A stretch of 64,000 bases of DNA from Arenicola marina. Taxonomy: Eukaryota > Annelida > Polychaeta > Arenicolidae. The stretch spans positions 1,210,233 to 1,274,232 of the forward strand of contig OZ025253.1 of the NCBI GenBank assembly GCA_964019135.1, given 5' to 3'. This document shows positions 44,601 through 57,409 of this stretch, piece after piece (the stretch's first letter is position 1; each line of letters starts with the position of its first letter). The position numbers and the translations under genes were made by a program. Below the pieces are notes generated by a model. The model saw only the letters and a list, made by a program, of their open reading frames with translations, did not search any database and was not told the DNA's origin.

Positions 44601-47600
44601 TGCCTTTGCCATCCTGTCAGTGTGTGGTGCCACCCTCTGGACATAGTGCCCTGTGGACCCACTCTGTATGCCTTTGCCATCCTGTCAGTGTGTGGTGCCA
44701 CCCTCTGGACATAGTGCCCTGTGTACCCACTCTGTATGCCTTTGCCATCCTGTCAGTGTGTGGTGTCACCCTCTGGACATAGTGTCCTGTGGACCCACTC
44801 TGTATGCCTTTGCCATCCTGTCAGTGTGTGGTGCCACCCTCTGGACATAGTGCCCTGTGTACCCACTCTGTATGCCTTTGCCATCCTGTCAGTGTGTGGT
44901 GCCACCCTCTGGACATAGTGCCCTGTGGACCCACTCTGTATGCCTTTGCCAGCCTGTCAGTGTGTGGTGCCACCCTCTGGACATAGTGTCACCCACTCTG
45001 TATGCCTTTGCCATCCTGTCAGTGTGTGGTGCCACCCTCTGGACATAGTGTCACCCACTCTGTATGCCTTTGCCATCCTGTCAGTGTGTGGTGCCACCCT
45101 CTGGACATAGTGTCACCCACTCTGTATGCCTTTGCCATCCTGTCAGTGTGTGGTGCCACCCTCTGGACATAGTGCCCTGTGGACCCACTCTGTATGCCTT
45201 TGCCATCCTGTCAGTGTGTGGTGTCACCCTCTGGACATCGTGTCACCCACTCTGTATGCCTTTGCCATCCTGTCAGTGTGTGGTGCCACCCTCTGGACAT
45301 AGTGTCCTGTGTACCCACTCTGTATGCGTTTGCCATCCTGTCAGTGTGTGGTGCCACCCTCTGGACATAGTGTCCTGTGTACCCACTCTGTATGCCTTTG
45401 CCATCCTGTCAGTGTGTGGTGCCACCCTCTCGACATAGTGTCCTGTGTACCCACTCTGTATGCCTTTGCCATCCTGTCAGTGTGTGGTGCCACCCTCTGG
45501 ACATAGTGTCCTGTGTACCCACTCTGTATGCCTTTGCCATCCTGTCAGTGTGTGGTGCCACCCTCTGGACATAGTGCCCTGTGTACCCACTCTGTATGCC
45601 TTTGCCATCCTGTCAGTGTGTGGTGCCACCCTCTGGACATAGTGTCACCCACTCTGTATGCCTTTGCCATCCTGTCAGTGTGTGGTGCCACCCTCTGGAC
45701 ATAGTGTCCTGTGTACCCACTCTGTATGCCTTTGCCATCCTGTCAGTGTGTGGTGCCACCCTCTGGACATAGTGCCCTGTGGACCCACTCTGTATGCCTT
45801 TGCCATCCTGTCAGTGTGTGGTGCCACCCTCTGGACATAGTGCCCTGTGTACCCACTCTGTATGCGTTTGCCATCCTGTCAGTGTGTGGTGCCACCCTCT
45901 GGACATCGTGTCACCCACTCTGTATGCCTTTGCCATCCTGTCAGTGTGTGGTGCCACCCTCTGGACATAGTGCCCTGTGGACCCACTCTGTATGCCTTTG
46001 CCATCCTGTCAGTGTGTGGTGCCACCCTCTGGACATAGTGCCCTGTGGACCCACTCTGTATGCGTTTGCCATCCTGTCAGTGTGTGGTGCCACCCTCTGG
46101 ACATCGTGTCACCCACTCTGTATGCCTTTGCCATCCTGTCAGTGTGTGGTGCCACCCTCTGGACATAGTGCCCTGTGGACCCACTCTGTATGCCTTTGCC
46201 ATCCTGTCAGTGTGTGGTGCCACCCTCTGGACATAGTGCCCTGTGGACCCACTCTGTATGCCTTTGCCATCCTGTCAGTGTGTGGTGCCACCCTCTGGAC
46301 ATAGTGCCCTGTGGACCCACTCTGTATGCGTTTGCCATCCTGTCAGTGTGTGGTGCCACCCTCTGGACATCGTGTCACCCACTCTGTATGCCTTTGCCAT
46401 CCTGTCAGTATGTGGTGCCACCCTCTGGACATAGTGCCCTGTGGACCCACTCTGTATGCCTTTGCCATCCTGTCAGTGTGTGGTGTCACCCTCTGGACAT
46501 AGTGTCACCCACTCTGTATGCCTTTGCCATCCTGTCAGTGTGTGGTGCCACCCTCTGGACATAGTGTCCTGTGTACCCACTCTGTATGCCTTTGCCATCC
46601 TGTCAGTGTGTGGTGCCACCCTCTGGACATAGTGTCCTGTGGACCCACTCTGTATGCCTTTGCCATCCTGTCAGTGTGTGGTGCCACCCTCTGGACATAG
46701 TGCCCTGTGGACCCACTCTGTATGCCTTTGCCATCCTGTCAGTGTGTGGTGCCACCCTCTGGACATAGTGCCCTGTGGACCCACTCTGTATGCGTTTGCC
46801 ATCCTGTCAGTGTGTGGTGCCACCCTCTGGACATCGTGTCACCCACTCTGTATGCCTTTGCCATCCTGTCAGTGTGTGGTGCCACCCTCTGGACATAGTG
46901 TCCTGTGTACCCACTCTGTATGCCTTTGCCATCCTGTCAGTGTGTGGTGCCACCCTCTCGACATAGTGTCCTGTGTACCCACTCTGTATGCCTTTGCCAT
47001 CCTGTCAGTGTGTGGTGCCACCCTCTGGACATAGTGCCCTGTGGACCCACTCTGTATGCCTTTGCCATCCTGTCAGTGTGTGGTGCCACCCTCTGGACAT
47101 AGTGCCCTGTGTACCCACTCTGTATGCCTTTGCCATCCTGTCAGTGTGTGGTGCCACCCTCTGGACATAGTGCCCTGTGTACCCACTCTGTATGCCTTTG
47201 CCATCCTGTCAGTGTGTGGTGCCACCCTCTGGACATAGTGCCCTGTGGACCCACTCTGTATGCGTTTGCCATCCTGTCAGTGTGTGGTGCCACCCTCTGG
47301 ACATCGTGTCACCCACTCTGTATGCCTTTGCCATCCTGTCAGTGTGTGGTGCCACCCTCTGGACATAGTGCCCTGTGCACCCACTCTGTATGCCTTTGCC
47401 ATCCTGTCAGTGTGTGGTGCCACCCTCTGGACATAGTGCCCTGTGGACCCACTCTGTATGCCTTTGCCATCCTGTCAGTGTGTGGTGCCACCCTCTGGAC
47501 ATAGTGCCCTGTGGACCCACTCTGTATGCGTTTGCCATCCTGTCAGTGTGTGGTGCCACCCTCTGGACATCGTGTCACCCACTCTGTATGCCTTTGCCAT

Positions 47601-50067
47601 CCTGTCAGTGTGTGGTGCCACCCTCTGGACATAGTGCCCTGTGGACCCACTCTGTATGCCTTTGCCATCCTGTCAGTGTGTGGTGTCACCCTCTGGACAT
47701 AGTGTCACCCACTCTGTATGCCTTTGCCATCCTGTCAGTGTGTGGTGCCACCCTCTGGACATAGTGTCCTGTGTACCCACTCTGTATGCCTTTGCCATCC
47801 TGTCAGTGTGTGGTGCCACCCTCTGGACATAGTGTCCTGTGGACCCACTCTGTATGCCTTTGCCATCCTGTCAGTGTGTGGTGCCACCCTCTGGACATAG
47901 TGCCCTGTGGACCCACTCTGTATGCCTTTGCCATCCTGTCAGTGTGTGGTGCCACCCTCTGGACATAGTGCCCTGTGGACCCACTCTGTATGCGTTTGCC
48001 ATCCTGTCAGTGTGTGGTGCCACCCTCTGGACATCGTGTCACCCACTCTGTATGCCTTTGCCATCCTGTCAGTGTGTGGTGCCACCCTCTGGACATAGTG
48101 TCCTGTGTACCCACTCTGTATGCCTTTGCCATCCTGTCAGTGTGTGGTGCCACCCTCTCGACATAGTGTCCTGTGTACCCACTCTGTATGCCTTTGCCAT
48201 CCTGTCAGTGTGTGGTGCCACCCTCTGGACATAGTGCCCTGTGGACCCACTCTGTATGCCTTTGCCATCCTGTCAGTGTGTGGTGCCACCCTCTGGACAT
48301 AGTGCCCTGTGTACCCACTCTGTATGCCTTTGCCATCCTGTCAGTGTGTGGTGCCACCCTCTGGACATAGTGCCCTGTGTACCCACTCTGTATGCCTTTG
48401 CCATCCTGTCAGTGTGTGGTGTCACCCTCTGGACATAGTGCCCTGTGGACCCACTCTGTATGCCTTTGCCATCCTGTCAGTGTGTGGTGCCACCCTCTGG
48501 ACATAGTGCCCTGTGTACCCACTCTGTATGCCTTTGCCATCCTGTCAGTGTGTGGTGCCACCCTCTGGACATAGTGTCCTGTGGACCCACTCTGTATGCC
48601 TTTGCCATCCTGTCAGTGTGTGGTGTCACCCTCTGGACATAGTGTCACCCACTCGGTATGCCTTTGCCCTCCTGTCAGTGTGTGGTGTCACCCTCTGGAC
48701 ATCGTGTCACCCACTCTGTATGCCTTTGCCATCCTGTCAGTGTGTGGTGCCACCCTCTGGACATAGTGCCCTGTGTACCCACTCTGTATGCCTTTGCCAT
48801 CTTGTCAGTGTGTGGTGCCACCCTCTGGACATAGTGCCCTGTGGACCCACTCTGTATGCCTTTGCCATCCTGTCAGTGTGTGGTGCCACCCTCTGGACAT
48901 AGTGCCCTGTGGACCCACTCTGTATGCCTTTGCCATCCTGTCAGTGTGTGGTGTCACCCTCTGGACATAGTGTCCTGTGTACCCACTCTGTATGCCTTTG
49001 CCATCCTGTCAGTGTGTGGTGTCACCCTCTGGACATAGTGTCCTGTGGACCCACTCTGTATGCCTTTGCCATCCTGTCAGTGTGTGGTGTCACCCTCTGG
49101 ACATAGTGCCCTGTGGACCCACTCTGTATGCGTTTGCCATCCTGTCAGTGTGTGGTGCCACCCTCTGGACATAGTGTCCTGTGGACCCACTCTGTATGCT
49201 TTTGCCATCCTGTCAGTGTGTGGTGTCACCCTCTGGACATAGTGCCCTGTGGACCCACTCTGTATGCTTTTGCCATCCTGTCAGTGTGTGGTGCCACCCT
49301 CTGGACATAGTGTCCTGTGGACCCACTCTGTATGCTTTTGCCATCCTGTCAGTGTGTGGTGCCACCCTCTGGACATAGTGTCCTGTGGACCCACTCTGTA
49401 TGCCTTTGCCATCCTGTCAGTGTGTGGTGCCACCCTCTGGACATAGTGCCCTGTGGACCCACTCTGTATGCTTTTGCCATCCTGTCAGTGTGTGGTGCCA
49501 CCCTCTGGACATAGTGTCCTGTGGACCCACTCTGTATGCTTTTGCCATCCTGTCAGTGTGTGGTGCCACCCTCTGGACATAGTGTCCTGTGGACCCACTC
49601 TGTATGCCTTTGCCATCCTGTCAGTGTGTGGTGTCACCCTCTGGACATAGTGCCCTGTGGACCCACTCTGTATGCGTTTGCCATCCTGTCAGTGTGTGGT
49701 GCCACCCTCTGGACATAGTGTCCTGTGGACCCACTCTGTATGCTTTTGCCATCCTGTCAGTGTGTGGTGCCACCCTCTGGACATAGTGCCCTGTGGACCC
49801 ACTCTGTATGCTTTTGCGATCCTGTCAGTGTGTGGTGCCACCCTCTGGACATCGTGTCACCCACTCTGTATGCCTTTGCCATCCTGTCAGTGTGTGGTGC
49901 CACCCTCTGGACATCGTGTCACCCACTCTGTATGCCTTTGCCATCCTGTCAGTGTGTGGTGCCACCCTCTGGACATAGTGCCCTGTGGACCCACTCTGTA
50001 TGCCTTTGCCATCCTGTCAGTGTGTGGTGCCACCCTCTGGACATAGTGCCACCCACTCTGTATGCCC
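41601..50067. repeat. 68/62-bp minisatellite, about 126 copies with 1200-bp higher-order repeat
   Basis: The unit contains ACCCACTCTGTATGCCTTTG, CCATCCTGTCAGTGTGTGG and CCACCCTCTGGACATAG. Two lengths occur: 68 bp with CTGTGTACCC or CTGTGGACCC, and 62 bp lacking CTGTGT or CTGTGG. The order of variants from about 46437 to 47636 is repeated from about 47637 to 48836, a 1200-bp block duplication. Each unit ends in a TAG in one frame, so the many short open frames of about 63-65 codons are one peptide seen again and again and not genes. Confidence 0.97.
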
Positions 50068-51167
50068 TTAGTTCTACCCTTTCCCGTCACAGTGCATACC
50101 ATGTATAACACATCTCCGCGTCACGCCAAAAGAGTATCATAGATTCTTTATTTACCTTGGGTCATAGGCCGCCACGTGACTCCACCCCCCCCCCCCCCCC
50201 TCTGTCCTCTTCCCTCCATCTCCGTCCACCCTGCCCTCCCACTGGGCATGTTATCTCGCTGTGCCCCTCCCCCCTCCCCGGCCTCCCCCACCCCACCCCC
50301 CGGGCCCACCCCCGACCCACCCCCCGGGCCCCCACCTTCACCACTCCCTTCATGTGGTGGATCTATCGGGTGCACCCCTGGTACCAGACTCTGCCGCTAG
50401 GGGGCTGCATTATTGATATGCCGCCAGCCCGTGGCGTGGCCACCGGAAGACAACCCGCCGTGACGCCACTCTGAGGCCCCCCTCCCTCACACTTACCACG
50501 TACACAGACCACCCCCACAGTGGTCACCCCCCCCCCCCCCACCAACATACACACCCAACCCCCTCAGTGGCCACCCCCCCCACAAACATACACACCCAGT
50601 GGCCACCCCCCCCCCCACACACACAACCCACCCAGTGGCCACCCCACCCCCCCACACACCACTCCCTCAGTTGTCACCCCGCTAGCCCCTGGTGACACGT
50701 CACTCATATCCAACTCACGTCATGGCGTCAATCCTAGATAACATGATACGTCACTTATAGCGAACTGTACTGCGTGCCTCATAGTGAACTAATGTCATGA
50801 CGCGTCACTCACGGCTGACGTCACTCACACGGCTGACGTCACTCACAGGGCTGACGTCACTAGTGGCAGTGTGCCTGGGACGGCAGTGTGCCTGGGACGG
50901 CAGTGTGCCTGGGACGGCTCGGGGGTCAGCAGGGAAGCCTTGGCATTATTAGTTATGTATAGCACTAGACCCCCCAACTACTCCCTCTCTGGTAACTGCC
51001 TGTCGCTGTGGTTCAATACTAACTAATAGTTGCCTTCGTCGTACTCTGATCCGTGCTGACAACCCAATAGTGGGGTATGTCACGTCCCCCTCGCCCTCCC
51101 CCGTCCCCCCTGGTCTGTGGCCATCGTGTCTTCGATCAGAACGTGCGGGGGTCCTCAGCCAATGCAA
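50068..51167. other. Spacer with C-rich tracts and short repeats
   Basis: 50175-50345 and 50520-50670 are C-rich, the latter with loose CAGTGGCCACCCCCC and ACATACACACCC repeats. 50812-50862 has three copies of GCTGACGTCACTCAC. 50863-50917 has three copies of GGCAGTGTGCCTGGGAC. No gene is seen. Confidence 0.6.
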
Positions 51168-52434
51168 CCCCCCAACTACAGCCCCGTTAGGCCAACACCC
51201 TCATTTATCCCCCACCCCATCCAACTACAGCCTCGCTAGGCCAACGCCCTCATTTATCCCCCACTCCACCCAACTACAGCCTCGCTGGGCCAACACTCTC
51301 AGTTATCGCCCACCCCACCCAACTACAGCCTCGCTGGGCCAACACCCTCAAGTATCGCCCACCCCACCCCACTACAGCCTCGCTAGGCCAGCACCCTCAT
51401 TTATCGCCCATCCCACCTAACTACAGCCTCGCTAGACCAACACTCTCATTTATCGCCCACCCCACCTAACTACAGCCTCGCTAGGCCAAAACCCCCATTT
51501 ATCGCCCACCCCACCCAACTACAGCCTCGCTAGGGCAACACCCCCATTTATCGCCCACCCCACTCAACTACAGCCCCGCTAGGCCAACACCCTTATTTAT
51601 CGCCCACCCCACCCAACTACAGCCTCGCTAGGGCAACACCCTCATTTATCGCCCACCCCACCCAACTACAGCCTCGCTGGGCCAACACCCTCAGTTATCG
51701 CCCACCCCACCCAACTACAGCCCCGCTAGGCCAACACCCTCAAGTATCGCCCACCCCACCCAACTACAGCCTCGCTAGGCCAACACCCTCTTTTATCGCC
51801 CACCCCACCTAACTACAGCCTCGCTAGGCCAACAACCTCACTTATCGCTCACCCAACTACAGCCCCGCTGGACCAATACCCTCATTTATCGCCCAACCCA
51901 CCCAACTGCAGCCCTGCTAGGCCAAAACCCCCATTTATCGCCCACCCCACTCAACTACAGCCCCGCTAGGCCAACACCCTTATTTATCGCCCACCCCACC
52001 CAACTACAGCCTCGCTAGGGCAACACCCTCATTTATCCCCCACCCAACTACAGCCCCGCTAGGCCAACAACCTCATTTATCGCCCACCCCACCCCACTAC
52101 AGCCTCGCTAGGCCAGCACCCTCATTTATGGCCCACCCCACCTAACTACAGCCCCGCTAGACCAATACCCTCATTTATCGCCCAACCCACCCAACTGCAG
52201 CCCTGCTAGGCCAAAACGCCCATTTATCGCCCACCCCACTCAACTACAGCCCCGCTAGGCCAACACCCTTATTTATCGCCCACCCCACCCAACTACAGCC
52301 TCGCTAGGGCAACACCCTCATTTATCGCCCAACCCACCCAACTACAGCCACTTCTAGGCCAACACCCTCATTTATCGCCCACCCCACCCAACTACAGCCC
52401 CTCTAGGCCAACACCCTCATTTATCGCCCACCCC
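51168..52434. repeat. 49-bp C-rich minisatellite, about 26 copies
   Basis: The unit contains CCCAACTACAGCCTCGCTAG and GCCAACACCCTCATTTATCG. Copies are more diverged than in most arrays here (CTCGC/CCCGC, TTTAT/AGTAT/AGTTAT, GGGC/GGCC), which suggests an older array. Confidence 0.95.
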
Positions 52435-53689
52435 ACGCCGGCCCCCAATATTGGATATTGGAATTTCAATCCGGGAACTCGCTGGCTTAGCAGCCACACT
52501 GCCATCTGAATTGAATTCTTTACCCACTGCCCCCCCCCCCTTCATTATCCACCCTTACCCCTTACCCCCCCCCCCCCCCCGTCCCCCGCCCTGTTTACCC
52601 TGGGGCGCGCCTGCCGCTCCCACCACCTCATAAATCTGACACGGTGACAGATTCTGGTCACAGGGGGATCTCGTCTTCCCGGCAGCCTTTGCAGCCGATG
52701 CGTAAGGTGTCCCAGGTGAAATGTTAACCTCTTGGACACCCCCACCATCTCCCCCCCCCCCTCCCCACCCCTCCTCCTCCGTCTGCCCCCTACCCCCGCC
52801 CTCCCTCCCTCTCTGCCTTTCCTTACCACTGAATTAATCGCTAGCCGGAGACCGTGGTGTGCTAGCCAGAATGCCCCCCCCCCCACCCACCCCCCTTCCC
52901 TACATGGTCCCTTCATCCCCATTCTCCATTTTGATCGTCTTCCAAACCCCTCTATACCCCCTCCCCCCCCCCCCCCCCCTGGACTGGTATAGCGGTATTG
53001 ATCAAGGGGAGAGTGCCGCGCCTGCCCAGTGACAATGACGGTGACTGGTGGGACGGGGTGGGGTCCGGTGGTAGGTTGAGCCAAGCGCGGGACGGGGGGG
53101 GGGGGGGCACATCGAGGTGCTGTATGGCCCCCAACTGGCCCGCAATTTGCCGCCAGTCGAAGGCTTTGCGTATCGCAATCTCCATGTCAGCGCGGCCCAC
53201 CCGGCCCACCCCCTCCCCCGTCCCCACGTGTCCCATCGCCGCCCCTCCCCCTATCTCCACCCCGCGATTTCCTTCGCCTACGTACGCCCCCCCCCCCCTC
53301 CCTCCCGCGCCCCAACGTGAACCCTGTCCCTTACACCCCCCCCCCCCCCACACACCTCACACCTCCCTCCGCCCCCGCCCCCGCCCCCCCCCCCCCAAAA
53401 GGCCTTTTGGTGCCCAGCCAGGCCAAGTATTTACAACTGACTCATCCCTACCCCCCCCCCCCTCCTTCTTCCTCCCTCGGTGACGTCATTAAAGGACCTA
53501 TCGGCTCGAGTCGATCATCGATTATTCATCAGAATCGATCTCAAACGGCGCCCATCTCTTTCCCACATTATCGCCCAGTCCGGCCCTGCCTCGTCCCTGC
53601 CACCCTACCCTGTGCCCCCCCCCCGGTCCGCCCCCCCCACCCTTCACACTGGTTCACTCAATTGTAATTTTATCGTTAGCATTTACTAG
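52435..53689. other. Spacer rich in C-runs
   Basis: About 1.25 kb with many runs of 8-14 C (52530, 52570, 52750, 52875, 52965, 53290, 53335, 53450) and one G-run at 53095. Proline-rich open frames here are compositional. No gene is seen. Confidence 0.55.
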
Positions 53690-54190
53690 TTATTTGGCGG
53701 AGTGATATCACTATCGCTGGAGGTGACTTGGCTGTAGTTATTTGGCGGAGTGATATCACTATCGCTGGAGGTGACTTGGCTGTAGTTATTTGGCGGAGTG
53801 ATATCACTATCGCTGGAGGTGACTTGGCTGTAGTTATTTGGCGGAGTGATATCACTATCGCTGGAGGTGACTTGGCTGTAGTTATTTGGCGGAGTGATAT
53901 CACTATCGCTGGAGGTGACTTGGCTGTAGTTATTTGGCGGAGTGATATCACTATCGCTGGAGGTGACTTGGCTGTAGTTATTTGGCGGAGTGATATCACT
54001 ATCGCTGGAGGTGACTTGGCTGTAGTTATTTGGCGGAGTGATATCACTATCGCTGGAGGTGACTTGGCTGTAGTTATTTGGCGGAGTGATATCACTATCG
54101 CTGGAGGTGACTTGGCTGTAGTTATTTGGCGGAGTAATATCACTATCGCTGGAGGTGACTTGGCTGTAGTTATTTGGCGGAGTGATATCG
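53690..54190. repeat. 48-bp minisatellite, about 10 copies, nearly identical
   Basis: The unit contains TTGGCGGAGTGATATCACTA and TCGCTGGAGGTGACTTGGCT. By eye only one internal copy differs (GTAATATCAC near 54135), so it is probably recent or recently homogenised. Each copy holds the palindrome TGATATCA. Confidence 0.97.
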
Positions 54191-54898
54191 CTGGCGTGGC
54201 GTAGTTTGGTCCCCGGCAGCGGAAGTGAAGCCATTGTGCTGCTGATGGATGACCTTGACAGTCGACCTCTGCCGCTGGCGTCAGGGTGTGAGATAAGGAG
54301 GTGGGGTGGGGGGGGGGGGGCTGATGTAGAGGGTTGGCGATTGGGCCCACGGTTGTGTTTGACAGGGAGACAGATGGAGTTAATGGCAGGGAGATAGTGG
54401 GGGTATGAGGGTGAGGGTTGTACGTACTGGGGTAGGGCCCAGGGTGGGGTGGGTTGTCCTGGCTGAGGGGCGGGGGCTTAAGTGGTGGTCGCTACGATGT
54501 GATTTGCTGGCATCAGATGTTGTAGAGTGGCTATGCGGGAATGTCCTCGAGGTGGGGGGGGGTCATGGGTGGGTAGGGCGGAGATGACTGGTGTTAGTCA
54601 ATGGGGGGGGGGTCATGGGTGGGTAGGGTGGGGATGACTGGTGTTAGTCACAGGTAGATATTCGGAGTCTTAAAGCGGTTTGACATTTGAAGGTGGCGTG
54701 TACGTCATGGATGGGGGGGGGCGGTGTAACATGGGGGCGGGGGGGTAGCAGTTGGGTTGAGCTGGAGACAAGGAAGGCTAACCTAGAGTTTCCAGCCACC
54801 CACAGGGCTATGGAGGCTGAAAGCGAGGCGCGCATGCCATGCGAGGGCCACGGTCAGACAGACAGCGGTATGGACTGCTGTGTACTGTACTGCAATGG
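54191..54898. other. Spacer with G-runs and a short duplication
   Basis: Two copies of a block with GTCATGGGTGGGTAGGG and GATGACTGGTGTTAGTCA lie at about 54562 and 54610. No gene is seen. Confidence 0.5.
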
Positions 54899-55838
54899 CT
54901 TCCACCGACCTCGGGCATGTATACGTAATCCTTTTGTCTCAGAGACCGAGTCCGTCACGTCCCCTACCCCCCACCCCTCCCTCTCTCCCACCGACCTCGG
55001 GCATGTCCACGTAATCCTTTTGTCTCAGAGACCGAGTCCGTCACGTCCCCTACCCCCTACCCCTCCCTCTCTCCCACCGACCTCGGGCATGTCCACGTAA
55101 TCCTTTTGTCTCAGAGACCGAGTCAGTCACGTCCCCTACCCCCTACCCCTCCCTCTCTCCCACCGACCTCGGGCATGTCCACGTAATCCTTTTGTCTCAG
55201 AGACCGAGTCAGTCACGTCCCCTACCCCCTACCCCTCCCTCTCTCCCACCGACCTCGGGCATGTCCACGTAATCCTTTTGTCTCAGAGACCGAGTCAGTC
55301 ACGTCCCCTACCCCCTACCCCTCCCTCTCTCCCACCGACCTCGGGCATGTCCACGTAATCCTTTTGTCTCAGAGACCGAGTCAGTCACGTCCCCTACCCC
55401 CCTACCCCTCCCTCTCTCCCACCGACCTCGGGCATGTCCACGTAATCCTTTTGTCTCAGAGACCGAGTCAGTCACGTCCCCTACCCCCTACCCCTCCCTC
55501 TCTCCCACCGACCTCGGGCATGTCCACGTAATCCTTTTGTCTCAGAGACCGAGTCAGTCACGTCCCCTACCCCCCTACCCCTCCCTCTCTCCCACCGACC
55601 TCGGGCATGTCCACGTAATCCTTTTGTCTCAGAGACCGAGTCAGTCACGTCCCCTACCCCCTACCCCTCCCTCTCTCCCACCGACCTCGGGCATGTCCAC
55701 GTAATCCTTTTGTCTCAGAGACCGAGTCCGTCACGTCCCCTACCCCCCACCCCTCCCTCTCTCCCACCGACCTCGGGCATGTCCACGTAATCCTTTTGTC
55801 TCAGAGACCGAGTCCGTCACGTCCCCTACCCCCCACCC
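54899..55838. repeat. 86-bp minisatellite, about 11 copies
   Basis: The unit contains CCGACCTCGGGCATGTCCAC, GTAATCCTTTTGTCTCAGAG and GACCGAGTCAGTCACGTCCC. Small length changes come from the C-run (CTACCCCC). Confidence 0.96.
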
Positions 55839-56010
55839 CACCGGTCTTCCCTTGGATGTCAGTCGCAGGGTTTGTCTGACATAGAGTATATTAGACCGCG
55901 GGGAGAATGAAGAAAGCGAAATGCGAGGCGCCGGCGCCGGCCGCATGCCCCCCCCCCCCCCCGACCCTACAGCCGCTGGACCTCTCACCTGCCGGGGACC
56001 AGTCTCGTAC
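55839..56010. other. Short unique spacer
   Basis: About 170 bp including a C-run at 55948. Nothing recognisable is seen. Confidence 0.45.
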
Positions 56011-56322
56011 CTGGTTCTCTGTCCCTGTGACTTGCAGCTGGTTCGCTGTGCTCTATGTGACATTCAGCTGGTTCCCTATGCTCTCTGTTACTTGCAGCTG
56101 GTTCCATGTGCCCTATATGACCTCCAGCTAGTTCCCTGTGCTCTATGTGACCTTAAGCTGGTTCCCTCTGCTCCATGTGACTTGCAGCTGGTTCCCTGCG
56201 CTCTATGTGACTTGCAGCTGGTTCCCTGTGTTATATGTGACTTGCAGCTGGTTCCCTGCGCTCTATGTGACTTGCAGCTGGTTCCCTGTGTTCTATGTGA
56301 CTTGCAGCTGGTTCCCTGACTT
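56011..56322. repeat. 30-bp minisatellite, about 10 copies
   Basis: The unit is GACTTGCAGCTGGTTCCCTG plus TGCTCTATGT, with moderate divergence. The frame is open because 30 is a multiple of 3. Confidence 0.94.
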
Positions 56323-56488
56323 CACCGACGTGTTAGCTGTGTGCTTGTGCAGTGACTGACCCATTGCATTGATCGGCCCCCCATTATCTGCGCTCCCTCC
56401 CACTAAGCCCTTATCTGTGCCCCAACGCACTTCACTTGGTACTCAGGCTCTTTGCTCTGGCTTCAGGAGCCTAGTTTACTCGATAGGC
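56323..56488. other. Short unique spacer
   Basis: About 165 bp. Nothing recognisable is seen. Confidence 0.45.
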
Positions 56489-57160
56489 GCTCTGTAACAG
56501 ATGTGTTATCACAAGGGAGAGGTCTCTGTAACATATGTGTTATCACAAGGGACGGGTCTCTGTAACAGATGTGTTATCACAAGGGACGGGTCTCTGTAAC
56601 AGATGTGTTATCACAAGGGACGGGTCTCTGTAACAGATTGTTATCACAAGGGACGGGTCTCTGTAACAGATGTGTTATCACAAGGGAGAGGTCTCTGTAA
56701 CAGATGTGTTATCACAAGGGACGGGTCTCTGTAACAGATGTGTTATCACAAGGGACGGTCTCTGTAACAGATGTGTTATCACAAGGGACGGGTCTCTGTA
56801 ACAGATGTGTTATCACAAGGGACGGGTTTCTGTAACAGATGTGTTATCACAAGGGAGAGGTCTCTGTAACAGATGTGTTATCACAAGGGACGGGTCTCTG
56901 TAACAGATGTGTTATCACAAGGGACAGGTCTCTGTAACAGATGTGTTATCACAAGGGACGGGTCTCTGTAACAGATGTGTTATCACAAGGGACGGGTCTC
57001 TGTAACAGATGTGTTATCACAAGGGACGGGTCTCTGTAACAGATGTGTTATCACAAGGGACGGGTCTCTGTAACAGATGTGTTATCACAAGGGACGGGTC
57101 TCTGTAACAGATGTGTTATCACAAGGGACGGGTCTCTGTAACAGATGTGTTCCCACAAGG
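56489..57160. repeat. 34-bp minisatellite running into exon E acceptor, about 20 copies
   Basis: The unit is ACAGATGTGTTATCACAAGG plus GACGGGTCTCTGTA, with GAGAGG variants. Its GGTCTCTGTA end is the same as the sequence just before the real exon E acceptor (57210-57219), so the array seems to have grown from the end of this intron. Confidence 0.94.
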
Positions 57161-57250
57161 GAGCTGTATGATTTCAGACCACAAACGCCACCACTACTGG
57201 TGTAGTAAGGTCTCTGTATGTTTCCAGACCACAACCGCCACCACTACGCG
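57161..57250 (+). repeat. Duplicated acceptor and 5' edge of exon E
   Basis: GAGCTGTATGATTTCAG followed by ACCACAAACGCCACCACTAC (decoy start 57178) resembles the real TCTCTGTATGTTTCCAG followed by ACCACAACCGCCACCACTAC (57228), offset 50 bp. The decoy would shift the frame and brings in stop codons. Confidence 0.88.
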
Positions 57251-57409
57251 GTGTTCGTCCACAACTGTCGCCTGGTGCTGTTGGTGCGGAAGGAGCCGGA
57301 GTCTGGCGTGGACCTGAACACCTTCAAGGAGGCTGAGTGGCGCTGGGCGCTGCCCCAGGTCTGTGACGGCCAGTGGCATCACTACACCATCAACATGGAG
57401 TTCCCGCAG
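57228..57409 (+). CDS. CLSTN1: Calsyntenin exon E: middle of LG domain
   Basis: The acceptor is TATGTTTCCAG and the donor is CCGCAG before GTCAGTAACG; the exon is 182 nt, phase 1 to phase 0. It reads NRHHYAVFVHNCRLVLLVRK, then AEWRWALPQVCDGQWHHY and INMEFPQ. NRHHYA-x-x-x-x-NCRL and AEWxW-x-x-x-x-VCDxxWHHY are diagnostic calsyntenin LG-domain strings, and the AEWRW form is the arthropod-like version. Codon T from exon D plus AC gives the tyrosine before HNRHH. Both edges of this exon are duplicated: a decoy acceptor with the first exon bases lies 50 bp upstream (57178), and the last 87 nt with the donor are repeated 161 bp downstream. The chosen borders are the only pair that keeps the full LG sequence and the phase to both neighbours. 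Confidence 0.95.

Noticed and set aside
41601-50067. More than a hundred short Cys-rich open frames of 60-130 codons
   Set aside because: One 62/68-bp unit is read again and again, with a TAG in each unit. It is not a family of small Cys-rich peptides.
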